Shown: piece by piece, positions 7,896-15,930 of the stretch | Layout: each line of letters starts with the position of its first letter | Position numbering within the stretch: the first letter of the stretch is position 1 | From: Kitasatospora cinereorecta | Lineage (GTDB): Bacteria; Actinomycetota; Actinomycetes; Streptomycetales; Streptomycetaceae | Direction of reading: 5' to 3' | Assembly (NCBI RefSeq): GCF_024172095.1 | Contig: NZ_JAMZDX010000009.1 | Coordinates: forward strand, 62,001 to 126,000 | Length of the DNA stretch: 64,000 bases | Translations under genes and position numbers: made by a program | The notes under the pieces: model-generated | The model's input: only the letters and a program-made list of their open reading frames with translations | Databases searched by the model: none | What the model was told of the DNA's origin: nothing

Positions 7896-8782
7896 AGCTC
7901 CGCTCCCGGGTGCAGGCCGGCCGTGAACAGGCGCCCGGCGTGCGGGTCCCAGTCGGCGACCAGCTGGTACCGCTCGGGCGTCCAGTGCTCGGCCAGTGCG
8001 GCCCAGGCACTGGTGCAGTGCAGGTCGCCCGCCCCCTCGACCAGCCGCTCGTCGGCGCGCAGCCGGGCGTCCAGCCGCTCGACGAGTTGCCGGCCGGCCG
8101 CCAGGCGGGCCTCCGGGTGCCGGTCGAGGAGGGCGCGCAGCGTCTCGCCGGGATCGGCGGTCCGCTCGTCGACGAAGTCCAGGTCGGCGCCCGGCTCGGT
8201 GCCCGCGCAGTCGGTGCGCACCAGCACCGCGCAGTCCCGGGGCGGGAGCGGGGTGCCGTCCACATCGGGGTCGCGGTAGGGGACGGTGGTCTGGTCGAGG
8301 ACGAGGACGGCGCCCTCGGCGAGGTCGCCGCCGCGGCGGGTGGCGGAGAGGATCCGCAGCGCCGTGAACGGCGCCCCGACGCCCTGTCCGGCGACGGAGT
8401 ACACCTCCGGGTCGCCCGGGCAGCGTTCGGCCAGGTAGCAGCCGGCCACCTCGACCACGCTGAGGTCCGGCAGGTGGTGGGCCAGCAGCAAGCGGTCGAG
8501 CGGCGGGAGCGGCCGCTCCAGGCCGTCGAGCAGGTCGCGGGCCATGTCGGTGAAGGTGTGGCCGCCGCCGCGCGCGTACCGCCCGTGGTCGGGCTCCTCG
8601 CCGAACGCGGCGAGGAAGTCCGTCATGAAGGCCAGCTCGATGCCGGCCAGCGGGGCCGGCCGCCGCCCGGGGAAGGTCCGGGCGGTCGGCCGGGCGAGCC
8701 GCAGGGTGCCGGGTGCGGCCGGTCGGACGGCGGGATGCGGTCGGGCGGCGGGGTGCGGCCGGTCGGTGGTGGTGGTCGGCAT
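7892..8782 (-). CDS. Thiolase-fold (KAS III-like) protein lacking the catalytic Cys
   Basis: A 296-residue protein whose middle part (PPLDRLLLAHHLPDLSVVEV, then VYSVAGQGVGAPFTALRIL, then AEGAVLVLDQTTVPY) follows the N-terminal half of FabH/KAS III proteins. At the position of the nucleophilic Cys the sequence reads GQGVGAP, so no thiolase chemistry is expected. A His-rich, Pro-rich leader occupies residues 1-35. It lies directly between the ACP gene (stop three bases upstream of this ATG) and the acyl-CoA dehydrogenase pair. It may be a chain-length factor-like or scaffold partner of the KAS III at 11783. Family assignment is moderate and rests on motif spacing only. Confidence 0.5.
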   Translation of the reverse strand: MPTTTTDRPHPAARPHPAVRPAAPGTLRLARPTARTFPGRRPAPLAGIELAFMTDFLAAFGEEPDHGRYARGGGHTFTDMARDLLDGLERPLPPLDRLLLAHHLPDLSVVEVAGCYLAERCPGDPEVYSVAGQGVGAPFTALRILSATRRGGDLAEGAVLVLDQTTVPYRDPDVDGTPLPPRDCAVLVRTDCAGTEPGADLDFVDERTADPGETLRALLDRHPEARLAAGRQLVERLDARLRADERLVEGAGDLHCTSAWAALAEHWTPERYQLVADWDPHAGRLFTAGLHPGAEL

Positions 8783-8785
8783 CGG

Positions 8786-9073
8786 TCAGTGCGCCGGCTC
8801 GGCGGCGTCCAGGCAGCCGTCGATGTACGCGGTGAGCGCGCCGACCGTCTCGAAGACGTCCGGGGTGAGCTCGTCCGGGTCGACGACCAGGCCGAGGGTG
8901 TCCTCCAGGGCCATCAGCAGTTCGATGACGCTGGTGGAGTCGAGCGCCAGGTCGCCGAACAGGCGGGTCTCGGGGGTGAGTTCGGGCAGGTCCTTCTTCA
9001 GGACCTCGGTCAGCGCTGCCTGCAGCGCGGCGACGGTGGTCGAGTCGGTCGCGGTGCCGTCCGTGTTCGCCAT
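8786..9073 (-). CDS. Acyl carrier protein (BtrI-like)
   Basis: A 95-residue carrier protein. The phosphopantetheine Ser is in DLALDSTSVIELL at about residue 46, followed by the usual acidic helix (MALEDTLGLVVDPDEL). It lies next to a type III PLP decarboxylase and an ATP-grasp ligase in the same order of functions as btrI, btrK and btrJ of butirosin, so it is expected to carry L-glutamate and then 4-aminobutyrate as a thioester. AcpS in the same operon would activate it. Confidence 0.9.
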   Translation of the reverse strand: MANTDGTATDSTTVAALQAALTEVLKKDLPELTPETRLFGDLALDSTSVIELLMALEDTLGLVVDPDELTPDVFETVGALTAYIDGCLDAAEPAH

Positions 9074-9100
9074 CGTGTCAGCTCCTCGGTGGGGGTGGGG

Positions 9101-10381
9101 TCAGTCCCGGCCGGTGGGCCGGCTCAGGTCGGGGTGGGTGGACTGGCGGCCGAGGATGTCCTCGACGGTGTCCCGGGCGCGGACCAGGTGGGCCCGGCCG
9201 TGCCGCAGGACGACCTCCGCCGGGTAGCCGTGGCTGAGGAAGTAGACCGGGGAGGCGGAGGGCCCGTACGCGCCGGAGCGCTCCACGCCGATCAGGTCGC
9301 CGGGGCGCAGCGCGGGCAGCACGGCGGCCTTGGCGATGGTGTCGTTGGGCGTGCAGAGCGGTCCGGCGATGTTCCACGGGCCGCTCTCCTCGTCCGGTTC
9401 GGGCGTGCGGGAGAGCAGGGCGACGGGGAAGTTGCGCTTGACGAAGGAGCCGATGCCGACCGCGGCCATGTGGTGGTGGGTGCCGCCGTCGGCGACGGCG
9501 AAGTCCTCGCCCATGGAGCGCTTGGTGTAGCGCACCCGCATCAGGTAGGTGCCGCCGAGCGCGGTCAGGTAGCGGCCGGACTCCATGATCAGCCGGGTGC
9601 CGGGGTGGGCGGCGGCGAAGGCGTCCAGCAGCGGGTTGAGGTCCTTGGCCAGGGCGGCGGTGTCGAGTTCGTGCTCGCCCTCGAAGTACGGGACGCCCAG
9701 GCCGCCGCCGATGTCCACCGCGTCCAGGCGGATGCCGGTGGCGGCGGCGATCCGGTCGGCGAGGTCGAGGATGTACGCGGTGTTCCTGACCACCACGTCG
9801 GCGTCCAGGATGCGGGTCCCCAGGTAGACCTGGATGCCGGCCACGTCGGCGTGCTCGTAGGCGGTCAGCGGGTGGGTGCCGGCCAGCAGTTCGGCCTCGT
9901 CGATGCCGAACTGGCGGGGCTTGCCGCCCATGGTGAGCCGCGAACCGGTCACCGAGAACGCCGGGTTGACCCGCAGCAGGACACGCTGGCGCACCCCGCG
10001 GTCGGCGGCGGCCAGGTCGATGGCGGCCAGCTCGGCGAAGGACTCGCAGACGATCGCGTAGATGCCCGCCCCGACGCACGCCTCGATCTCCGGCCCGCTC
10101 TTGCCCGGGCCGAGGAAGACCACGTCGGCCGGGTCGGTGCCCGCCTCCAGGACCACCCGCAGCTCGGCCAGCGAGGACACCTCGGCCCGCGCCCCGGCGG
10201 CGTGCAGCACGTCGTAGACGCCCCGGTTGGGGTTGGACTTGAGCGAGAAGAAGACCTCCAGCGCCGGGTGCAGCGCGGCGCGCAGCGCGGTGAGGTTGGC
10301 GGCGAGCCAGTCGCCGTCGTACACGTAGGTCGGGGTTCCGAACCGGGCGGCGATGCCGTCCCAGTCGACTTCTTGTGTCAC
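9101..10381 (-). CDS. Type III PLP-dependent decarboxylase (BtrK-like, acyl-ACP decarboxylase)
   Basis: A 426-residue alanine-racemase-fold decarboxylase. The PLP lysine is in FFSLKSNPNRG (about residue 47), followed by GARAEVSSLAEL; DIGGGLGVPYFEGE binds the cofactor phosphate and the C-terminal domain has GPLCTPNDTIAK and SGAYGPSASPVYF. Relatives are DAP and ornithine decarboxylases, and BtrK, which decarboxylates gamma-L-Glu-S-ACP to GABA-S-ACP. The linked ATP-grasp and ACP genes argue for the BtrK role rather than free amino acid decarboxylation. The GTG start overlaps the stop of the ATP-grasp gene. Confidence 0.85.
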   Translation of the reverse strand: MTQEVDWDGIAARFGTPTYVYDGDWLAANLTALRAALHPALEVFFSLKSNPNRGVYDVLHAAGARAEVSSLAELRVVLEAGTDPADVVFLGPGKSGPEIEACVGAGIYAIVCESFAELAAIDLAAADRGVRQRVLLRVNPAFSVTGSRLTMGGKPRQFGIDEAELLAGTHPLTAYEHADVAGIQVYLGTRILDADVVVRNTAYILDLADRIAAATGIRLDAVDIGGGLGVPYFEGEHELDTAALAKDLNPLLDAFAAAHPGTRLIMESGRYLTALGGTYLMRVRYTKRSMGEDFAVADGGTHHHMAAVGIGSFVKRNFPVALLSRTPEPDEESGPWNIAGPLCTPNDTIAKAAVLPALRPGDLIGVERSGAYGPSASPVYFLSHGYPAEVVLRHGRAHLVRARDTVEDILGRQSTHPDLSRPTGRD

Positions 10382-11781
10382 GGCGTGGCCACCATTTCCG
10401 TCAGCAGGGTCTGCGCCCGGTCCCGGGTCCGCCGGACGTCCGCTTCGTCGTCGCCCACGCAGATCGCGTAGAGACGGCCGTAGGGCTTTCCGTCGGCCAG
10501 GACCGTGGCGTTGAGGGTCGCGAAGTTGTTGATCAAGACGCCGCGCGGTTCGCGGTCGCCGTCCGCACGGTCGCCGTCCGCACGGTCGAGCAGCAGGCCG
10601 CCGAGGGCGGCGCGCAGCTCGTCGAAGGAGTACGGCCGGCCCGGCTTCAGGTCGAAGGTGGTGGCCAGCGCGCAGCTTCCCGCGGGGACCAGGCGCTCGG
10701 CGATCCGGTTCTGGTAGGTCGCCATGTTGAACCGGGCGTTGATCTCCAGGCAGGGGTAGAGGGTGTCGTCGGCGGCGAGCAGCGCGTCCACGCCCACCAG
10801 GCCGAAGTACCCGGCCGCGGCCAGCTCCTTGCCGATCACCTCGGCGGCGCCGCGCAGCTCCTCGACCTGCTCGGGCCGCAGCGCCGGCGGGAAGAGGTGG
10901 CCGCGGTGGACGCCGTTCTCGGTCAGCGCGGTCTTCACCGTCTCGAACCCGACCGTGCCGTCCCGGCCCACCACGAACTGGTAGTTGAGGTCGGCCCGCT
11001 TGTCGATCCAGCGCTCGACCACCACCTGGACCGGCCCGTCCTCCGCGGTGCGGCGGGCCAGCATCCGCAGCAGCCGCTCGGCCCGCTGAGCGTCCTCCAG
11101 CACCACCATGCCGCGCCCGGAGACGCCGAGCGACTCCTTGACCACCACCGGGGAGCCCGGCGCGGGCGGGTGCTCGGCGAGCGCGGCCCGCAGCTCGGCC
11201 AGGGTGCGGCAGACCGTGCCGGGGACCTGGGTCAGCCCGGCGGCGTCGATCAGCTCCCGGCTGAAGACCTTGCCGTTCACCTGCTTGCAGATCGCCGCGC
11301 TCGGCCCGGCCAGCGGCAGGCCGGCCGCCTCGGCGAGCCGCTCCTCGTCCGCCGAGATGCCGAGCGGCATCAGGTGGGTGCGGCCGTCGGCGAGCTCCCG
11401 CAGGGCGGCCAGTAGCCGGGGCGAGTCCAGGGCGTCCAGGGTGACCGAGCGCCCGGGGTCGTTGCGGTCGACCGTCAGATGGCGGCCCTCGGCGGCGCCC
11501 AGGGCCCGGAGGTACGCGGCGTAGCCGGGGTCGACCGCGTCCTTGAGGACCACCGCGTCGTGCTCGTCGGCGAGCAGGACGCCGACCTCCTCGATCCGGT
11601 TGACCGTCGCGGAGGAGAAGGACAGCCCGGTCCCGGGCAGGCGCGGCTCGCCCTGCCCCCAGACCCGTTCCACCTCGAAGTTGTTGAGGTAGACGAAGCG
11701 GGCGGTCGGATCCCCGACCAGGGCGGTCTTCAGCCGGGCGGTGAACCCCCCGGCCGGCGCCGGGTGGTGTGCGGCAGCCAT
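10378..11781 (-). CDS. ATP-grasp amino acid:ACP ligase (BtrJ-like)
   Basis: A 467-residue ATP-grasp enzyme. The N-terminal YLNNFEVERVWG segment, the ATP-grasp core (CKQVNGKVFSREL, SPVVVKESLGVSGRGMVVL) and the metal site CLEINARFNMATYQNRIAE are typical of the BtrJ/PGM1-related pre-ATP-grasp family. BtrJ links the gamma-carboxylate of glutamate to ACP and can add a second, protecting glutamyl group. ATG 11781 is chosen because GAGGAG precedes it, overlapping the KAS III stop. A short in-frame repeat encoding RADGD twice lies near residue 395. Role by analogy; substrate not proven by the sequence. Confidence 0.85.
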   Translation of the reverse strand: MAAAHHPAPAGGFTARLKTALVGDPTARFVYLNNFEVERVWGQGEPRLPGTGLSFSSATVNRIEEVGVLLADEHDAVVLKDAVDPGYAAYLRALGAAEGRHLTVDRNDPGRSVTLDALDSPRLLAALRELADGRTHLMPLGISADEERLAEAAGLPLAGPSAAICKQVNGKVFSRELIDAAGLTQVPGTVCRTLAELRAALAEHPPAPGSPVVVKESLGVSGRGMVVLEDAQRAERLLRMLARRTAEDGPVQVVVERWIDKRADLNYQFVVGRDGTVGFETVKTALTENGVHRGHLFPPALRPEQVEELRGAAEVIGKELAAAGYFGLVGVDALLAADDTLYPCLEINARFNMATYQNRIAERLVPAGSCALATTFDLKPGRPYSFDELRAALGGLLLDRADGDRADGDREPRGVLINNFATLNATVLADGKPYGRLYAICVGDDEADVRRTRDRAQTLLTEMVATP

Positions 11782-11782
11782 G

Positions 11783-12742
11783 TCACTCCTCACTGGTCGG
11801 GGTCGGGCCCTGCGGGCCGGTCCGGGCGACCGCGGCGGCGAAGGTGCCGCCCTGGCCGGCGGAGACCATCAGCACGGTGTCGCCCGGGTGCAGCACGCCC
11901 TCGGCGCGCGCGGTCGACAGGTTCAGGTACGGGTCGGCGCAGAAGCAGTGGCCGGTCTTCGGGACGTTCTCCAGGTAGACCCGCTCCAGCGGCAGGCCGA
12001 GGCGGCGGGCCGCGGTGCTCCACGAGTACCGGTTCACGTTGTGCGGCAGGACCTGGTCGATGTCGTCCAGCTCCAGGCCGGCCGCGTGCACCGCCTCCAG
12101 CATCACCGCGGTCAGCGCGGGCGTGTACGCCTGCCGGTAGCGGTGCTGCTCCTCCTCGGACATGTGCCGGGCCCGGTGGAACTCGCCGAGGGTGCGCTGC
12201 GCCACGCTCAGCAGCGCGTCGCCCGGCCCCTCCAGGGAGACCAGCAGGCCGGCGGTGGCGTCGCCGAGCACCGAGGTGCCGGGGATGTGCTGCATCACCG
12301 GCGACAGTGCCCGCTCGCCGACCAGGACCAGCGCGGTGGATCCGGGCTCCTCGTCGAGGAGCAGCGCCTCGGCCGCCTTGAGCGCGGTCAGGCCGATCAC
12401 GCAGCCCTGGTGGGACATCGAGAACGCCCCAGCCCCGCCCAGGCCGAGCTTGTCGCGCAGCACGTCCATCCAGCGCAGGGCCGGCGGCGCGAGGTGCTGC
12501 ACGGTGTGGGCGTGGATCAGCCGGCGCACCCGGCCGCGGTCCTCGCCGGCCAGCACCTCCTGGCCGAGGGCGAGCAGCATGTCGAGCGTCGTCATCCCCT
12601 CGGCGACGACGATCCGCTCCAGCCCCAGGAACCGGGTCAGCAGCCGGATCTCGGCCTCGGAGACGTCCAGCGACTCGCGCAGGTCGGCGACGGCCACACT
12701 GTGCCCGGGGACGAACGGGACGACCCTACGCAGGTACAGCAC
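11783..12742 (-). CDS. KAS III (FabH-like) ketosynthase or acyltransferase with altered triad
   Basis: A 319-residue FabH-like protein. The nucleophile is in FSMSHQGCVIGL and the catalytic His in VLPHNVNRYSW. The usual Asn of GNTSAAS is replaced: the segment reads KTGHCFCADPY, so the triad is Cys-His-His at best. Such changes are seen in KAS III relatives that catalyse acyl transfer or offloading instead of decarboxylative condensation. GTG 12742 (GGAG upstream) is chosen; the gene overlaps the carbamoyltransferase stop by 17 bases. It may extend, acylate or release the aminoacyl-ACP made by the neighbouring genes. Confidence 0.75.
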   Translation of the reverse strand: MLYLRRVVPFVPGHSVAVADLRESLDVSEAEIRLLTRFLGLERIVVAEGMTTLDMLLALGQEVLAGEDRGRVRRLIHAHTVQHLAPPALRWMDVLRDKLGLGGAGAFSMSHQGCVIGLTALKAAEALLLDEEPGSTALVLVGERALSPVMQHIPGTSVLGDATAGLLVSLEGPGDALLSVAQRTLGEFHRARHMSEEEQHRYRQAYTPALTAVMLEAVHAAGLELDDIDQVLPHNVNRYSWSTAARRLGLPLERVYLENVPKTGHCFCADPYLNLSTARAEGVLHPGDTVLMVSAGQGGTFAAAVARTGPQGPTPTSEE

Positions 12743-13676
12743 GGCACCACTCCAGGACCGCCATGGCGCTGTGCAGCTTGTTCTCGGCCTGCTGGAAGGC
12801 GATGCTCGCCGGGCCGTCGAGCACCCCGGCGGTGACCTCCTCACCGCGGTGGGCGGGCAGGTCGTGCAGGAACACCGCCTTCGGGGCGTGCTCCATCAGC
12901 CGCTCGTCCACCTGGAACGGCGCGAACACCCGCCGCCAGTCCGGGTCCGGCTTGCTGGTGCCGGTGGTCTGCCAGCGGGTCGTGTAGACCGCGTCGAGGT
13001 CGGCGGGCAGCTGAGCCAGGTCGTGCCGCTCCACCACGGTGGAGCCGTGCGCCCCGGCGAGGTGCCGGGCCCGCTCCAGCACACCGGCCGGCAGGCCGTA
13101 CCCCGGCGGGGTGCGCAGCTCCAGCCGGACGCCCCGGTAGCGGGCGAGGCCGAGGGCGAGCGCCACGGCCGAGTTGTTGCCCTCGCCGACGTACAGCACA
13201 GCCAGGCCGTCCACCGCGCCGAACCGCTCGGTGAGGGTGGTCAGGTCGGCCAGCGCCTGGGTCGGGTGCTCCTCGGCGCTCATCGCGTTGACCACCGCCA
13301 TCCGGTGCTGGGCCGCCCAGGCGCGCATCTCCTGCGGATCGCCGGCGGTGCGGGCGACCAGGACGTCGAGCATCCGGGCCATCACCCGGCCGGTGTCCTC
13401 GGTGCTCTCACCGGTGTTCAGCTGCAGGTCGTCCGGCCCGTAGGCGATCAGCCCGGCGCCCAGGCGCAGCGCGCCGGAGGAGAACGCGGTGCGGGTACGC
13501 GTCGAGGTCTTGCGGAAGTACACGCCGACCACGTCGCCGGCCAGCGGCGCGCCGTCGACCGCCTCGCCCGCCGCCGCCCGCCGGGCCAGCGCCGCGCCGC
13601 GCTCGACGATGTCCCGCAGCTCGGCGTCGGACAGGTCGTCGAGCGAGATCAGGTGCCTGCTGGTGCGCTTCGTCAC
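12726..13676 (-). CDS. Ornithine carbamoyltransferase-like enzyme (probable diaminopropionate carbamoyltransferase)
   Basis: A 316-residue transcarbamoylase. FRKTSTRTRTAF binds carbamoyl phosphate, HPTQALADL is the second phosphate-site motif, and HDLPAHRGEE replaces the HCLP loop of ornithine carbamoyltransferase. The changed loop, and direct linkage to sbnB/sbnA-like genes, point to carbamoylation of 2,3-diaminopropionate to beta-ureidoalanine, as proposed for VioL in viomycin biosynthesis. Housekeeping arginine biosynthesis is unlikely because no other arg gene is nearby. GTG start at 13676 with GGAGG upstream. Confidence 0.85.
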   Translation of the reverse strand: MTKRTSRHLISLDDLSDAELRDIVERGAALARRAAAGEAVDGAPLAGDVVGVYFRKTSTRTRTAFSSGALRLGAGLIAYGPDDLQLNTGESTEDTGRVMARMLDVLVARTAGDPQEMRAWAAQHRMAVVNAMSAEEHPTQALADLTTLTERFGAVDGLAVLYVGEGNNSAVALALGLARYRGVRLELRTPPGYGLPAGVLERARHLAGAHGSTVVERHDLAQLPADLDAVYTTRWQTTGTSKPDPDWRRVFAPFQVDERLMEHAPKAVFLHDLPAHRGEEVTAGVLDGPASIAFQQAENKLHSAMAVLEWCRAVPA

Positions 13677-13731
13677 GAAACTGCCTCCGTTCCCCTCGGG
13701 TGGTTGCCGGGTCCGACCTGCGCGGCGGGCC

Positions 13732-14763
13732 TCACCATCGCTCGACCTCGGCGAAGAAGTCCGGTACGTCCTGCACCTGGCCCCGGTCCCGGCCGATCCG
13801 CAGGACCTCCAGGCCGACCGCCAGGTCGAGCACGCCGAGGCCGAACGGCGAGAAGATCCGCGGCCGGTCCGACCCCAGCCGGACCTCGCCCAGCAGCAGC
13901 CCGGCGAGCGTGCCGTCGATGAAGTCGCGGTGCCCGTACCGCTCCACCGCCAGGTGCGGCGAGGTGCCGGCGGTCAGGCAGTGCTCCACGTCGTCCAGGA
14001 CGTTGTGGGATGCGGCGATCAGCTCCGGGCCGAGGTCGCGCAGCGAGATGTTGAGCACCGTCTGCCCGGCGGAGAAGGTGTCCGGCGCGGTGAGGTACGG
14101 GGTCGCGGCGGTGGTGGCCAGCAGCACCAGGTCGGCGCCGTCCAGCGCACCGTCCAGGCTGCCGCTCGCCGTGGCCCGGTAGCCGAGCGCCTGCGCGTGG
14201 TCCGCCGACTTCTTCGCGTACTCGGCCACCGTGTCGTGGACCGCGATCTCGCCGAACGTCCAGTCCAGCGCCCGGAAGAACTCCAGCACGTTGCGCGAGA
14301 TGACGCCCGCGCCGACCACCGCGAGCCGGGCCGCCCCGCGCGAGCCGTGCAGCTGCTCGGCGCCGAGCACCGCGGAGGCGGCCGTCCGGGCGGCGGAGAT
14401 CTGGGCCGCCTCCAGACAGGCGAACGGGTAGCCGGTCTCCAGGTCGTTGAGCAGCAGCACGGCCGAGGCGCGCGGGATGTTGCGCGCCAGGTTGCCCGGG
14501 AAGCTGCCGATCCACTTGAGACCGGCCACCCCGCTCCCGCCGGCCACGCCCCCGCCGTCACCGTCCGGTCGCAGCGCCGCCGGCAGGGCGATGATCCGCG
14601 CCTCCGGCCGGTCGGGGAAGCGCAGGAAGTAGCTGTTCGGGTTGACCGTGGCGCCCCGGTGGTGCGCCAGGTAGGTCTCCCGGACACGCGCGAAGATCTC
14701 CGGCCGACCGGCCTCGATGATCGCTCGGACGGGCTTGCCGCCCATCACCTGGAAGGAGAACAT
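13732..14763 (-). CDS. sbnB: 2,3-diaminopropionate biosynthesis dehydrogenase (SbnB-like)
   Basis: A 343-residue member of the ornithine cyclodeaminase/mu-crystallin family. MGGKPVRAIIE and NSYFLRFPDRPEARIIALPA near the N-terminus, and AVVGAGVISRNVLEF as the NAD-binding loop, are typical of SbnB. SbnB oxidatively cleaves N-(2-amino-2-carboxyethyl)-L-glutamate to 2,3-diaminopropionate and 2-oxoglutarate. It sits three bases after its usual partner SbnA in the same operon, so the function is well supported. Confidence 0.92.
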   Translation of the reverse strand: MFSFQVMGGKPVRAIIEAGRPEIFARVRETYLAHHRGATVNPNSYFLRFPDRPEARIIALPAALRPDGDGGGVAGGSGVAGLKWIGSFPGNLARNIPRASAVLLLNDLETGYPFACLEAAQISAARTAASAVLGAEQLHGSRGAARLAVVGAGVISRNVLEFFRALDWTFGEIAVHDTVAEYAKKSADHAQALGYRATASGSLDGALDGADLVLLATTAATPYLTAPDTFSAGQTVLNISLRDLGPELIAASHNVLDDVEHCLTAGTSPHLAVERYGHRDFIDGTLAGLLLGEVRLGSDRPRIFSPFGLGVLDLAVGLEVLRIGRDRGQVQDVPDFFAEVERW

Positions 14764-14766
14764 CGC

Positions 14767-15762
14767 TCAGTTCCTCACCGTCGTCAGCTCGGACAGGTGC
14801 TCGGCCGGCTCCTTGAGGCAGCCCGGGCCGAACTTGTCGGCCACCCAGTCGTCGTTGTAGATCGTCCGCACGTAGCGCTCGCCCAGGTCCGGCGCGATCG
14901 CCACCACCCGGGAGCCGCTGGGCAGTTCGGGCGCGCGGCTGAGCACCGCGTGCACCACCGAGCCGGTCGAGCCGCCGGCGAACAGCCCGTACCGGCGTGC
15001 CAGCCAGCGGCAGGTCCGCACGGTGTCGGCCTCGGCGACCAGTACCACGTCGTCCACCAGCTCGGGGCGGAAGATCTCCGGCCGCCGGCTGGTCCCGATC
15101 CCGGGGATGTAGCGCGGCTCCGGCGCGGCGCCGAAGGTGACCGAGCCGACCGCGTCCACCGCGATGATCCGGGTGGCCGGGGAGTGCCGGCGGAAGTGGT
15201 TGATGCAGCCCATCAGCGTGCCCGAGGTGCCGGTGCCGACGAACAGCACGTCCACGTCCGGGAACTCGGCGGTGATCGCCGCCGCCGTGCAGCGGTCGTG
15301 CACCGCCCAGTTGGCCGGGTTGGCGTACTGGTTGAGCCAGACCAGGCCCGCGTCGTCCGCCAGGAGCCGGTGGATGAAGGCGATCCGGCTGCCCAGGTAG
15401 CCCCCGCTGGCGTCCGGCCGGTCCACCTGGACCACCTCGGAGCCCATGGCCCGGATCACGTCCACGCTGAGCGCCGGCGTGTTCGGGTCGGTGACGCACA
15501 GGAAGCGGTAGCCCTTGGCCGCGGCGACCATCGCCAGAGCGATCCCCAGACTGCCCGAGGACGACTCCACGATCCGGCACCCCGGACCCACCACCCCGCG
15601 CCGCTCGGCGTCCTCGACCATGCTCAGTGCGGTCTTCAGCTTGATCGACCCGGCGGGATTGAGGCCCTCCATCTTGAGATAGAGGTCGATATTCTGTGCC
15701 GCGCCACCGAGATGCAGGAATACGTCGTCCTGGATCATCTCGTATGCGTTCTCATATATCAA
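14767..15762 (-). CDS. sbnA: 2,3-diaminopropionate biosynthesis PLP enzyme (SbnA-like)
   Basis: A 331-residue cysteine-synthase-fold PLP enzyme. LKMEGLNPAGSIKLK holds the PLP lysine, ESSSGSLGIALAM is the substrate loop, and GTGTSGTLMG binds the PLP phosphate. SbnA joins O-phospho-L-serine and L-glutamate into N-(2-amino-2-carboxyethyl)-L-glutamate. It is the first gene of the twelve-gene minus operon. The TTG at 15762 gives the N-terminus expected for the family; ATG 15738 is an alternative and neither has a strong ribosome binding site. The first codons are unusually A/T-rich. Confidence 0.9.
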   Translation of the reverse strand: MIYENAYEMIQDDVFLHLGGAAQNIDLYLKMEGLNPAGSIKLKTALSMVEDAERRGVVGPGCRIVESSSGSLGIALAMVAAAKGYRFLCVTDPNTPALSVDVIRAMGSEVVQVDRPDASGGYLGSRIAFIHRLLADDAGLVWLNQYANPANWAVHDRCTAAAITAEFPDVDVLFVGTGTSGTLMGCINHFRRHSPATRIIAVDAVGSVTFGAAPEPRYIPGIGTSRRPEIFRPELVDDVVLVAEADTVRTCRWLARRYGLFAGGSTGSVVHAVLSRAPELPSGSRVVAIAPDLGERYVRTIYNDDWVADKFGPGCLKEPAEHLSELTTVRN

Positions 15763-15836
15763 TTCTCGTCAACCCCAAATCGGAGAATTCAAGGCCGATC
15801 ATCACGAGCCCCAGCGTAGGAGCCGCCCCCGGGCCG

Positions 15837-15885
15837 GGGACAGGCAAATGCCCGGCAGCTTCCGACAGGCAGGAAAGTTGCCCCT
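15837..15885 (+). promoter_or_regulatory. Repeat-type operator in divergent promoter region A
   Basis: CAGGCAA, six bases, then GGCAGCTT at 15841-15861, followed by GGCAGGAAAGTTGCC at 15868-15882. GGCA units start at 15843, 15854 and 15868. The same elements recur at 43541-43593 and, in part and inverted, at 24811-24877. The region lies between the divergent starts 15762 and 15931 and probably binds a cluster regulator. Confidence 0.7.
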
Positions 15886-15930
15886 GAGGATTCCTTGTCG
15901 CACCGCGCGGCGCCGTGCCGTACTTGACGC

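Noticed and set aside
12726..13676. Housekeeping argF
   Set aside because: The HCLP loop is HDLP, there are no arginine genes nearby, and it is embedded between sbnB-like and KAS III genes.
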